Positions 41,902 through 51,447 of a DNA stretch of 64,000 nucleotides are shown here, piece after piece. The DNA lies in NCBI GenBank assembly GCA_963770155.1, contig CAVYOE010000001.1:2170001-2234000 (forward strand). Direction: 5' to 3'. The notes under the pieces are model-generated. The model was given only the letters and a program-made list of their open reading frames with translations. It did not search any database and had not been told where the DNA came from. Both the position numbers and the translations under genes were made by a program. This DNA comes from CAVYOE01 sp963770155 (GTDB lineage Bacteria > Actinomycetota > Thermoleophilia > Solirubrobacterales > 70-9). Each line of letters starts with the position of its first letter. Positions within the stretch are counted from its first letter, which is position 1.

Positions 41902-42546
41902 ATGAAGAGCGTCAGGCTCGCAGCACTTCTCGTATCTGTCATGGCGACGGCCGCGATCGCGGCACCGGCGGCGCACGCAGCGCCGGCGAATATCATCGCC
42001 GGCAACGGCGCCGCGAACGTCTTCAACCCGACCACCTACACCCATGACGGTGGGACCCTCGCGACGATGACCTGGGCAGGAGGGGCCGGCCCCCACAACG
42101 TCACCTCGGCCACGCCAGGCCTCTTCAGCAGCGCCACGATCCCCTCGGGCTCGACCCCGGTCAATGGGACTCAATTCCTGTCGGCCGGGAGCTATCCGTT
42201 CAGTTGCACCGTCCATCCCGGCATGAACGGAACCCTCAACGTCGTTGGCGCCCCCCTTCCCGCGCCGTCGGCGACTGTCGTGATCAAGAGCAAGACCGTT
42301 GAGGAGGTCGTCAAGAGCCGCAAGCTCAGGGTGCAGGTCACCCATTCCGCGGGTGCCACCGGGAAGTTGGTCGTGACCCTCGGAACGAAAAGGAAGATCG
42401 GCACCCACCGGAATCTGGACGCGACCGCGATCACGATCGGCAAGTCCGGCCGCAGGGCTCTGGCCGGGCTGGAAACCGCCAAGATCAAGGTCACCGCACA
42501 GGTCGATTTCGGCAGCTACGACACGACCTCGAAGAAGCTCAAGTAG
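41902..42546 (+). CDS. Exported cupredoxin-domain protein 1
   Basis: A 214-residue exported protein: signal peptide (about 1-26, ending AAHA), then a plastocyanin-like fold with likely copper ligands His (AGPHNVTS) and Cys-His-Met (CTVHPGM). The C-terminal ~100 residues form a separate basic beta-rich region (KSRKLRVQVTHSAGATGKL). AGGAGGG lies just ahead; of two adjacent ATGs the second (41902) has the better spacing. It begins 13 bp after sod and may be co-transcribed. Blue-copper electron transfer or copper handling is the inference. Confidence 0.8.
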   Translation: MKSVRLAALLVSVMATAAIAAPAAHAAPANIIAGNGAANVFNPTTYTHDGGTLATMTWAGGAGPHNVTSATPGLFSSATIPSGSTPVNGTQFLSAGSYPFSCTVHPGMNGTLNVVGAPLPAPSATVVIKSKTVEEVVKSRKLRVQVTHSAGATGKLVVTLGTKRKIGTHRNLDATAITIGKSGRRALAGLETAKIKVTAQVDFGSYDTTSKKLK

Positions 42547-43047
42547 ATGCGTCGCACCGGCCTGGTCGTCCTGATCGGAGGGGCGATCGCCGTGCTCTCC
42601 CCAGGCGGAGCCTGGGCGGCGCCCGCAAACGTGACGACCACGTTCGACAACAAGTTCAATGCCCCGAGCTTCGATCACGATCCGGGCACTGTTGCGACCG
42701 TGGCCTGGACCGGAGGCGGTCCGCATGACGTCCGCTCCTACGCAACGGATGTCAACGGGCAGCCGCTGTTCAGCAGCGAACGGGTCTTCCTGCTGTTCCC
42801 GGCCTCGGCGCCGATCAACGGCTCCCAGTTCCTTGCCCCCGGCACCTACTCGTTCTTCTGCACGGTTCATGGGGCGAGCATGTCCTCCGCCCTTCGGATC
42901 CCAGGCACCCCGCCGGCGACCGGATCCGCTGGCTCTCCGGATGCCGCCTACGGCGGGCTCTCGGCGCGGGCAAAGAGGCAGAGGTGCAAGAAGGGACGGA
43001 AGTCGAAGCGGCGCCGGTGCGCCAAGCGCAAGCGCCGCAGGCGCTGA
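42547..43047 (+). CDS. Exported cupredoxin-domain protein 2 with Cys/Arg tail
   Basis: A 166-residue protein starting at the base after the previous stop. Signal peptide (about 1-24, ending GAWA), then a cupredoxin fold with ligands His (GGPHDVRS) and Cys-His-Met (CTVHGASM). The last ~30 residues are a dense Lys/Arg tail with two cysteines (RQRCKKGRKSKRRRCAKRKR), like the tail of the PHP protein at 31 kb. The tail may anchor the protein to anionic wall polymers; that is inference. Confidence 0.8.
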   Translation: MRRTGLVVLIGGAIAVLSPGGAWAAPANVTTTFDNKFNAPSFDHDPGTVATVAWTGGGPHDVRSYATDVNGQPLFSSERVFLLFPASAPINGSQFLAPGTYSFFCTVHGASMSSALRIPGTPPATGSAGSPDAAYGGLSARAKRQRCKKGRKSKRRRCAKRKRRRR

Positions 43048-43100
43048 ACTGCGCTGGGAACCGCCGCTACCCTGACGGCCGACCCGTGTTCCTCCCGAAG

Positions 43101-43784
43101 ATGAAGGCACGCCTTCACAAGGCGACCGCCGGCGCGACCGCGATCGGTCTCCTGGTGGCGCTGGCCGGGGCCTTCCCGGCAATCTCCGCGGCCCAGGTCG
43201 CTTCCCCGGTTCGCGCCGTCTTCCTCAAGGAGTACTCGCGTTCGAACTACACGATGAATCAGGGAGACGTGCTCGTCTTCGAGAACGACGACCCGTTCCT
43301 GTCCCATGGCCTGGCCGGGGGCGGTTTCTCCTCGCCCGTGATCCCGCCGGGTTCGACCAGCCTGGTGCGCCGCGCTCCGTTCCTTCCGTCCGGGACCTAC
43401 GGGTTTGGAGATCCGGCGAACCCAGGCATGGCCAGCTCCCTGACCGTGGCGTCGGCGGGATCTCCGCGCCCGGCGGACGCAGCCGCTCCGCGAGCGGCGA
43501 TCAGGATCGTCACGCGCCGCATATCACGGGCCGGAACGATCAAAGTGCGGGCCAGGCCGAACGAGATCTCCGATGTCTTTCTGACGGCGAGAGCTGGCAA
43601 GCGGGTCCTCGGCACCGGGTCCAGGGCATTTCTCGTCCCGGCCTCCCGCGGGATCAAGATCATCATGGCGCCGGCCGCTCGGGCGAAGTTTGCCGGCCGC
43701 CTCCGCGTTGAGGTTACGGGCGCGGTCACCGACATCGCCGGCAACCGAACGAAGCTGCGTACCGCAAAGACGCTGAGCGGCTAG
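43101..43784 (+). CDS. Exported cupredoxin-like protein 3, copper site degenerate
   Basis: A 227-residue exported protein whose middle resembles its two neighbours: a His (FLSHGLAG), then a terminal loop FGDPANPGM in which the Cys and second His ligands are missing. Type-1 copper binding is therefore doubtful. A C-terminal domain of about 100 residues resembles that of cupredoxin 1. The start is uncertain: ATG 43101 gives a good signal peptide (GATAIGLLVALAGAF), GTG 43086 is an alternative. Ends 9 bp before the convergent GMC gene. Confidence 0.72.
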   Translation: MKARLHKATAGATAIGLLVALAGAFPAISAAQVASPVRAVFLKEYSRSNYTMNQGDVLVFENDDPFLSHGLAGGGFSSPVIPPGSTSLVRRAPFLPSGTYGFGDPANPGMASSLTVASAGSPRPADAAAPRAAIRIVTRRISRAGTIKVRARPNEISDVFLTARAGKRVLGTGSRAFLVPASRGIKIIMAPAARAKFAGRLRVEVTGAVTDIAGNRTKLRTAKTLSG

Positions 43785-43792
43785 CAGCCGGC

Positions 43793-45493
43793 TCAGACCG
43801 TCGTCGCCGTGATGTCCGCGGGGGCGGGGTCGGCCGGGGCGGGGCGCGCCGCGTCGGGCAATGCGAGCAACCCACCCTTTGCCGGGATCTCCGCCATCGC
43901 GTGCTCGGCAAGTGCGGTGATCGTGAGGCTGGGATTCACACCCGGATTCGCCGGAACAGCGGCACCGTCGCAGACCAGCAGGTTGCGGTAGCCGAAGACC
44001 CGGTGCCGGGAGTCGACCACGCCGTGGTCTGGGTCTGTACCGATGACGGCGCCGCCGAGGATATGGGCGGTGGTGGGGATGTTGAAGAGGGCCTCGGTTA
44101 TTCCCGACTGCGCCATGCCCCCGGTGCGCTCCTGCCACCACCGGGCCGCGTGATCGGCTGCGGGAATGAAGGTTGGGTTCGGCCGCTCGGGGTCCTGCTC
44201 GGTCTGGAGCCGCACGCCGCGGCCGAAGATCTTCCGCTTCGGGCGCAGCCGCATCGCGGTGTCGAGGGTCTGCATCACCAGCAGAATCACGGTTCGGCGC
44301 GACCACTTGAACGGCCACAGCGTTCGCAGGAAGCGGATCGGATGCCGGATCGCCTGGCCGATCCACATGAACGGCCGGGTCAGCCTCGTACCGTCCCCCG
44401 TGAGCAGGGTGTAGAGGAAGCTCATCGAGTCGCCGCCGTCGCCATAGGTGACCACCTCGATATGGGTGTCGGGATCCGGATAGATGCTCGAGGTGATCGC
44501 GATCGACTTGGTGAAGTCGCGATCGTCATCCGGTGCCGTGACGGCCTGGATCGACTCGGTGTTGGTACGGACCAGCTCGCCGAGGCGGTCCGAGAGGCGG
44601 GGCAGAGAGCCTCTCGCTTTGCAGTTGGCGAGGAGCTTGTTGGTCCCGAGCGCACCCGCAGCCACCACCACTCCCCGAGCCGTCAGGGTCTCGCGTTTCT
44701 TCCGGATCCAGGATCCGGAGCGCTCGCTCGTCACCTCGTAGCCGGCCGACCCGTCCGCCTCCGAAGCGCCGTCGGCGGCCAGGGGCCGGATCTCGGTCAC
44801 CTGCCGTTCAGGGTGGACCTCGACCCCGAGCTTTTCCGCGAACCAGAGGTAGTTCTTCATCAAGGTGTTCTTTGCGCCGTGGCGACAGCCGATCATGCAT
44901 GAGCCGCAGCGCAGGCACGCGGTCCGCTCCGGCCCCTCTCCGCCGAAGTAAGGATCAGGGACCTTATCCCCCGGCTGCGAGGTGCCCGGGTCCCCAAGGT
45001 GAACGCCGACCCGGGTCGGCTTGAACGTGTCGGCGACGCCAAGCTCCTCGCCGAGCTCGCGGAGAAGCTCGTCGGCCGGACCGACCCGGTCGTACGTAGT
45101 GACCCCGAGCATCCGCTCGGCGGTGTCGTAGTGGGGGGTGAGCTCGGACTCCCAGTCGGCGAGGCTTCCCCATTGACGGTCGGCGAAGAAAGCGGGCCGC
45201 GCCCGGTAAAGCGTGTTGGCGAAACCGAGGCTGCCGCCCCCGACTCCGCAGCCGGAAACGATGAAGACGTCCTTGAACACGGACATGCGGAGGACGCCGC
45301 GAAGGCCGAGCTTCGGCGCCCAGTAGTAGCGGCGCGCCTCCCACGTCTTCTCGGCGAAGTCCTCGTCCTCAAACCGGCTGCCGCACTCGAGCACGCAGAC
45401 CGAGTAGCCCTTTTCTGCCAGCCGCAGCGCACTTACAGATCCGCCGAAGCCGCTGCCGATCACGATCCAGTCGAAGTCGAATCCCCGGTCCAT
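43793..45493 (-). CDS. GMC-family oxidoreductase, cholesterol-oxidase-like
   Basis: An FAD-dependent alcohol/sterol oxidoreductase. The N-terminal dinucleotide fold is IGSGFGGSVSALRLAEKGY followed by VLECG; a Cys-rich segment CLRCGSCMIGCRHGAKNTL (about 198-216) resembles that in ChoD-type enzymes; AHILGGAVIGTDP and NPGVNPSLTITALAEHAM near the end carry the expected active-site His and Asn. I use the ATG at 45493; a GTG at 45526 is also possible. No signal peptide. Together with the mce and SCP2 genes it hints at steroid metabolism, though the substrate is not proven. Confidence 0.85.
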   Translation of the reverse strand: MDRGFDFDWIVIGSGFGGSVSALRLAEKGYSVCVLECGSRFEDEDFAEKTWEARRYYWAPKLGLRGVLRMSVFKDVFIVSGCGVGGGSLGFANTLYRARPAFFADRQWGSLADWESELTPHYDTAERMLGVTTYDRVGPADELLRELGEELGVADTFKPTRVGVHLGDPGTSQPGDKVPDPYFGGEGPERTACLRCGSCMIGCRHGAKNTLMKNYLWFAEKLGVEVHPERQVTEIRPLAADGASEADGSAGYEVTSERSGSWIRKKRETLTARGVVVAAGALGTNKLLANCKARGSLPRLSDRLGELVRTNTESIQAVTAPDDDRDFTKSIAITSSIYPDPDTHIEVVTYGDGGDSMSFLYTLLTGDGTRLTRPFMWIGQAIRHPIRFLRTLWPFKWSRRTVILLVMQTLDTAMRLRPKRKIFGRGVRLQTEQDPERPNPTFIPAADHAARWWQERTGGMAQSGITEALFNIPTTAHILGGAVIGTDPDHGVVDSRHRVFGYRNLLVCDGAAVPANPGVNPSLTITALAEHAMAEIPAKGGLLALPDAARPAPADPAPADITATTV

Positions 45494-45564
45494 CGAGTGG
45501 AGCTTAGAGGGAGCGGCAATCGACACCGGCCCGCGTGACGACCGCTACACTGCTCGCCGGGTAG

Positions 45565-47676
45565 ATGGGTACTCGTCCGCAGATCAGCCGCCGTGCTCGG
45601 CGCTTTACGCTGCTCGCAACGGCGGTGCTCGTCAGCGGGCTTGGTGCGGCGACTGCGACCGGCCACATCGAGCGGGCCTCCTACTGGCCCGACCCGGGCG
45701 TTGACAGCGCCGGCGGCCAGCCGGCCGGCGGCGCGGTACCGGAGGCCAAGAGCCTGCTCAATGCCGCCGCTGCGCCGGAGGGGGCGACTCATGTGGTCTG
45801 CCCCGGTGGTCGCAGCTCGGTCCCGGCCTCACTCCAGCAGCAGTCAGCCCCGGGCGGCAGCACGACCAAGGCCTCGCAGAAGAAGAAGAAGAAGAAGATC
45901 AAGGCGCTTCGCCGCAAGATCAGGAAGGCAAAGCGCAAGGGCAACAAGAAGAAGGTCGCGGCGTTGCGGAAGAAGCTCGCCGGACTGCTCGCCGCCGGCA
46001 AGGTCGCGTCCACTGACGCGCCGCTGCTCTCGCATCCTTCGATCCAGGCCCTGCAGGCTTCGATCGCCGATGCCCAGGCGAACGGCTACAAGGTGCGGCC
46101 GTCCGACGCACCGATTCCGTTGTCCGCCGCCGAGGGTCAGGCTCTTCTGGACGCGAACGTCGCGCTGCTCAAGCGCTGCGGTTTCGACTCGATCCAGGCC
46201 GCCGTGAACTTCGCAGGCAACAACGACCGGGTCGTGGTCCTACCGGGTCTCTATACAGAGCCCGAGTCCCGCGCAGCCCCCACCAACGATCCGCGCTGCG
46301 ACCAGTACGAGGAGGTCAACGACCGGCCAGGTGACGGTGAAGGCGGCTTCCAGACCGGCGCCAACACCTACGCCTACGTCTTCAACTGCCCCAACGACCA
46401 GAACCTCGTCGCGATCCTCGGCCGAGCACCCAACCATGCGGCGCTGCCCCCGACTCCGCGCGACGACCGGCACGGGATCCCGGATGAGGGCGCCTGCATC
46501 CGCTGCAACCTCCAGCTCGAGGGCTCCGGCGTCAAGCCCGATGACGTGATCGTCGATGCCGGCCGGGTCGAGTCAGGCAACGGCGGCCCGGCGGACCCGG
46601 CAAAGGACGTCGGCATCCGCGCCGACCGCGCCGACGGCTTCGTCCTGCGCAACCTGAACGTCCGGCACGTCCGTGAGCACGGCATCTACGTCCATGAAGT
46701 CGACGGCTACCGGCTCGAGCGGTTCAAGACCTTCCACGCCGAGGAGTACGGGGTGCTCACCTTCACCTCCGACCACGGCCTGATCCAGGATTGCGAGACC
46801 TATGGCTCGGGGGACGCCGGCATCTACCCCGGGTCAGCCCCCGACACCGGCGAGCAGACGGTCGAGGCGAGCGAGCGTTACAACACGGAGATTCGGCGCT
46901 GCGACATGCACCACAACACCGCGGGGTACTCGGGCACCGCGGCAAACGCGGTCTGGATCCACCACAACGACTTCTACGACAACGCGCTCGGCTTCACCAC
47001 GGACGTGTTCACCGCCGCGGGTCACCCGGGCTTCCCGCAGGACTCCGACCTGATCGAGGACAACGAGTTCTACTCCAACAACTTCAACCCGTACGTCGAC
47101 CAGCCCGATGACGACGAGGTGATCCCGACGATTCCGGTGCCGGTCGGCACCGCGCTCTGGATCGCCGGCGGCAACAACAACACCTTCCGCAACAACCGCG
47201 TCTGGGACAACTGGCGTCGCGGAGTCATGCTGTTCTCGGTTCCCGACGCCTTCGTCTGCGGCGACAGCCCGGTCGCCGGCGGCAACCAGCAGCACGGCTG
47301 CAACGAGCTCGAGATCAATACCTCCTACCGCAACCGCTTCCACGACAACGTGATGGGACAGACGCCATCGAGTGCGCCCGATCCGAACGGGGTCGACTTC
47401 TGGTGGGACCAGTTCCCGACCAACACCAACAACTGCTGGTTCGACAACGTCGGTCAGGACGGGACCCGAGAGTCACTGAACACGGTTCCGCCGATCAATC
47501 CGGTCGCGCCGGGGCTGTCGCTGCCGCTCCTCTTCCTCCCCGAGGACTGCGCCACCAGCATCGGTCTCTCCGGCGTCCCGCAGGAGGTAGAGTTGCTCAG
47601 CTGCCTCGCGGCCTTCGAAGAAGGCGCGCCGACTCCGTGCACCTGGTTCGAGCGGCCGCCCGAGCCCCAGCCCTAG
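45565..47676 (+). CDS. Large secreted beta-helix protein
   Basis: A 703-residue exported protein: signal sequence (about 12-34), an unusual Lys/Arg-rich coiled segment (about 107-142, with a run of seven Lys), then right-handed beta-helix repeats (about 290-620) of the NosD/pectate-lyase-like kind (NLNVRHVREHGIYVHEVDGY, NNTFRNNRVWDN, HHNDFYDN). Several Cys suggest disulfides. It may bind or cleave a polysaccharide, but catalytic residues cannot be picked. The 3' end overlaps the start of the lipoprotein gene by 40 bp. Confidence 0.75.
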   Translation: MGTRPQISRRARRFTLLATAVLVSGLGAATATGHIERASYWPDPGVDSAGGQPAGGAVPEAKSLLNAAAAPEGATHVVCPGGRSSVPASLQQQSAPGGSTTKASQKKKKKKIKALRRKIRKAKRKGNKKKVAALRKKLAGLLAAGKVASTDAPLLSHPSIQALQASIADAQANGYKVRPSDAPIPLSAAEGQALLDANVALLKRCGFDSIQAAVNFAGNNDRVVVLPGLYTEPESRAAPTNDPRCDQYEEVNDRPGDGEGGFQTGANTYAYVFNCPNDQNLVAILGRAPNHAALPPTPRDDRHGIPDEGACIRCNLQLEGSGVKPDDVIVDAGRVESGNGGPADPAKDVGIRADRADGFVLRNLNVRHVREHGIYVHEVDGYRLERFKTFHAEEYGVLTFTSDHGLIQDCETYGSGDAGIYPGSAPDTGEQTVEASERYNTEIRRCDMHHNTAGYSGTAANAVWIHHNDFYDNALGFTTDVFTAAGHPGFPQDSDLIEDNEFYSNNFNPYVDQPDDDEVIPTIPVPVGTALWIAGGNNNTFRNNRVWDNWRRGVMLFSVPDAFVCGDSPVAGGNQQHGCNELEINTSYRNRFHDNVMGQTPSSAPDPNGVDFWWDQFPTNTNNCWFDNVGQDGTRESLNTVPPINPVAPGLSLPLLFLPEDCATSIGLSGVPQEVELLSCLAAFEEGAPTPCTWFERPPEPQP

Positions 47677-48032
47677 CGGGCGTCGCCCTGATCGCGATCG
47701 CGATCGCGGCGGGCTGCGGAGGATCGGGATCCGAAGAGCAGGCCTCCTCGGGCGGCGGTCCCGATATCAGCAGCCTGCCGATCAACCTCGCCGACTGCGA
47801 GGACTGGCAGAAGGCCTCGGTCGAGGAGCGGCTTGCAACCGTCCGCCAGATCCGCCAGTACACAGGCGGACCGCTGGCCGGAAGCAAGGGACAAGCGGAG
47901 GGCAACGTGCTCGACGACGAGGAGGCGTACGACTACTTCGAGGGATACTGCGACCAGGAGTTCGCGCGCGGATTCAAGCTCTACAAGCTCTACGGGCGAG
48001 CGTCGGCATTTCAGGACACGGAGGCGGGCTAG
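47637..48032 (+). CDS. Small lipoprotein of unknown function
   Basis: A 131-residue protein from the GTG at 47637. A hydrophobic segment ending IAIAAGC is a lipobox, so the mature protein would be anchored by Cys and begin CGGSGSEEQASSGGG. The rest is acidic and helical with two more cysteines (LADCEDW and EGYCDQEF). The 40-bp overlap with the beta-helix gene is longer than usual; a later start would lose the signal. It lies upstream of the mce operon but is separated from it by 223 bp with a promoter. Confidence 0.65.
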   Translation: MHLVRAAARAPALAGVALIAIAIAAGCGGSGSEEQASSGGGPDISSLPINLADCEDWQKASVEERLATVRQIRQYTGGPLAGSKGQAEGNVLDDEEAYDYFEGYCDQEFARGFKLYKLYGRASAFQDTEAG

Positions 48033-48131
48033 ACGGCCGAGGCCGCCCACGCTTAACCCCAACTCAACGATGCCTGGGCCAAAGGGCCAGATTCGTGCCT
48101 GAGCAAGGCTCCCGCACGCACGGGTTCGGCT

Positions 48132-48161
48132 TTGACAGCCATCGCGCCCGAATGGGAGAAT
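48132..48161 (+). promoter_or_regulatory. Probable promoter of the mce operon
   Basis: TTGACA (48132-48137), an 18-bp spacer and GAGAAT (48156-48161), in the 223-bp gap before the first mce gene. The -35 is perfect; the -10 matches four of six positions. It leaves a leader of about 90 bases before the TTG start at 48256. I see no other structured element in the gap. Confidence 0.5.
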
Positions 48162-48255
48162 CCACGCACGGTAGGCCCACGCATAGGATTTCGCCCGCTT
48201 GGACGAGAAAGAAGCCTTTTGAAGACCCAACTTGGGGTAGGAGCGAGATAGAGAC

Positions 48256-49655
48256 TTGTCAACTGCATCGGCGGTAGGCCGGATCGCAGCTGTTCTGGCG
48301 CTGATCGGAGCGCTGGTCGTCGTGCTGCTCCTGCTCATGGGCGGCGGCGACCCCTACAAGGTCACCGGCGAGTTCGAGAACGCCAGCCAGCTGGTCAAGG
48401 GCAACAGCGTCTCGGTCGCCGGAGTCCCGGCGGGCTCGGTCAAGGACATCAAGCTCGGCGACGACGGCCAGGCGCTGGTCGAGATGGAGGTCGGAGGAGG
48501 TACGCGCCCCTGCAGGAGGGGACGATCGCCACTGTCCGCTCCCAGTCGGTCTCCGGGATCGCCAACCGCTACGTCGAGCTTCAGATGCCGGAGGGCGACA
48601 AGGCCGGCGAGGAGATCGAATCGGGCGGCACCATCGACCAGGTCCACACGGTCTCCGAGGTCGACCTCGACGCGCTCTTCAACACGCTCGACGAGCCCAC
48701 CGTCGACGGGCTCAAGCGCGTGATCAAGGGCTTCGCCCGCTCCTATGACGGAGTCGGCGCCCAGGCGAACGAGGGCTTCTACTACTTCAACCCGTTCCTC
48801 TCCACCTCGCGCCGCGTCTTCGGCGAGCTCAACAGCGACGAGGCCGCGCTCGAGCGGCTGATCGTCGACGGCGCCTCGCTCACCTCGGCCCTGGCCGACC
48901 GCGACCAGCGACCTCGAGCAAGCTGGTCGACGGCGGCTCGAAGGCACTCTCGGCGCGATCGGCCGCAAGGACGCCGAGCTCGCCGATGCGGTCGGCCAGC
49001 CTGCCCGACTTCATGCGCCAGTTCAACACCACCGCATTCAACCTGCGCGCCGCCCTCGACGACGTCGACCCGCTCGTCAACGCCTCGAAGCCGGTGGTGA
49101 AGAAGCTGGTCCCGTTCACCAAGAACCTGCGCGGCTTCGCCCGCGACGCGGTGCCGACGATCAAGGATCTCGATACGACCGTCCGCAGCGCCGGCGCCGA
49201 CAACGACCTGATCGAGCTCACCGACCTGCAGGTGCCGCTCGGCGAGATCGCGGTCGGACCGGTCGACCGCAACGGTGCCCAGCGCGCCGGCGCCCTGCCC
49301 GCCTCGACCGCCGCCCTCACCGACGGCCTGCCCGCACTGCAGTTCCTGCGGCCGTACATCACCACCAACGGGGTCAGCGGCTGGTTCGACGACTTCGGCC
49401 ACTCCGGCGTCTACGACGCGAACGGCGGCATGGGCCGGATCTCGACCACCTTCAACGCCTTCAGCTTCTCCACGCCCGGGGTCCCGAACCTGCTCCCCAG
49501 CGGTGTGCTCGATCCGTCGCAGGTCGTCTCGGCCCTCAACACGGACAACCTCGAGCGCTGCCCGAGCGTCTCTCGAGCGCGGCCAGACGGCAGCGGAGCT
49601 CAACTACAACGGCGAAATCGATTGCGACACGAGTGAGGTGCCGCTCGGCCCATGA
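48256..49655 (+). CDS. MCE-family protein 1, about six frame disruptions
   Basis: First of a tandem mce series. MCE proteins form hexameric rings or tubes that carry lipids between membrane and envelope. From a TTG start come a membrane anchor (about 8-29) and the MCE domain (YKVTGEFENASQLVKGNSVS, VAGVPAGSVKDIKLG, then RSQSVSGIANRYVELQMPEG), then a long helical region (DFMRQFNTTAFNLRAALDDV) and a C-terminal end ERGQTAAELNYNGEIDCDTS. The frame changes near 48493-48500, 48906, 48916, 48956, 48997 and 49565-49570. After correction it has about 465 residues, normal for an actinobacterial Mce protein. Either sequence error or a decaying gene. Confidence 0.85.
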
Positions 49656-51404
49656 GGCGGATCGCGTTCACACTCGCAATCGTCGCCGCTGCGCTCGGGG
49701 TCGCGGTCACGGCAGGTGCAGACGACCAGCCGCACCTACGAGGTCGAGCTCGACAACGCCTTCGGCCTGGTCAACGGCTCTGAGGTCCGGATCGCAGGGG
49801 TCAAGGGGGGCACGGTCAAGGAGCTCGACATCAATGAGGCCAAGCGCGCCCTGATCACGGTCGAGGTCGGGCAGGAGTTCGGCGAGTTCAAGGAGGACGC
49901 GAACTGCTCGGCCGAGCCGCAGTCGCTGATCGCCGAGTATTTCCTCGACTGCCAGCCCGGGGTCAGCCCGACTCCGCTCGAGGGCCCGGTCCCGGTCGAG
50001 CAGACCACGACCACCGTCCCCAACGACCTGGTCAACAACACGCTTCGCGAGCCGTTCAAGCGCGGTCTGCAGCTGCTCATCAACGAGTTCGGTACCGCGC
50101 TGACCGGCAACGCCGAGAACCTGAACGCGGCGATTCTCCGCGGCGCCCCGGCCCTGCGCGAGCTGAAGCAGGTCACCGACGTTCTCGCCAACCAGAACAC
50201 GACGATCGCCGAGCTCAACGCGAACTCCGATCAGATCATCTCGCGTCTGACCGAACGCCGCGAGGACGTTGTCCGGTTCATCGACGAGGCCGAGGACACC
50301 GCGAGGATCTCCGCCACGCGCCGCGCCGCCCTCTCCGAGCAGTTCAAGCTTCTGCCCGAGTTCCTCGCTGAGCTGCGGCCGACGATGGAGCAGCTCGGCA
50401 ACGTCGCCTCCGAACAGGAGCCGCTGCTCACCGACCTGCACCGCTCGGCCAAGAAACTGACGACTTTCTCGAGGCTGCTGCCGCCGTTCAATGACGCGAC
50501 AAGCGTCTCGCTCGACGGCCTCGGCGATGCGGCAGAGGTGGGAGAGCGCGCCCTGACCCGCGGTCGCGACGAGATCAACCAGCTGCGCGTCTCGACCCAG
50601 AACGCCTACCCGGCCGCTGACATCCTCACCCAGTTCCTCGACTCCCTCGGCAGCCCCCGCAACGCAGTCGAAGAGGACGAGCGGGCGCGCTTCGACCTGC
50701 GCGACATCCCCGGCGAGGCGGACCGCCGGGTCGCCCTGCTCAACAACAAGACCGGCGGCGGCGTCACCGAGCCGGGCTACAGCGGCCTCGAGGGCCTTCT
50801 CAACTACGTCTACTACCAGACGGGCGCCCTGAACCAGTTCGACCAGATCGGCCACCTCCTTCACTTCATCCTGATGGAGGTCGAGACCAGCCCGTGCGCC
50901 GGGTTCAACCCCGGTCCGACCTATCCGGGGGGCGGCACGGATCCGAAGACCGCGCCTGACTGCGTCGCGATCCTCGGCGACAACCAGCCGGGCGTCACCC
51001 CGGCCCAGGGCGTCGGCAACGAGGAGCCGACCACCGGCCTCAGCCGCTACGACAACTCGGTCTGCCCGATGGGCTCGACAGAGCCGCTGATTTGCGACCC
51101 GAACATCTCGCTCGACGGCGGCAGCCCACGCCGCGTCGGCGGTACCGGCGGCGCCGAGGCACCGCCGGCCCCGCCCGCCGAGGACGCGGTCCCACCCGAG
51201 GTGCTCAAGGACATCCAGGAGGGCAAGCCCCTGGACAAGCCGCTCGAGGACATCCTCGGCATCCCGACCGAGCAGCAATCCCTGCTCGGCGGCGTCGACC
51301 AGGTGCTGCAGCAGCTCGGCCTCGCCCCGCAATCAAACTCCGGCGCCGCTGGCAGCAGCGGCGGCACCGCGAGCAACCTCCTCAACTTCCTCTTCGGCCC
51401 ATGA
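49652..51404 (+). CDS. MCE-family protein 2, one frame disruption
   Basis: The ATG at 49652 overlaps the previous stop and begins a membrane anchor (RRIAFTLAIVAAALGVAV). One surplus base near 49711-49716 separates this from the MCE domain frame (TTSRTYEVELDNAFGLVNGS, VRIAGVKGGTVKELDINEAK). A long helical part follows (about 130-380) and then a Pro/Gly-rich C-terminal end. Without the shift, an internal GTG at 49716 would give a protein lacking its anchor, which is unlikely for this family. Corrected length is about 583 residues. Confidence 0.88.
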
Positions 51405-51447
51405 TCCGGCACTCGACAAACCCACGACTGCGCACGGAGACGGGCTC

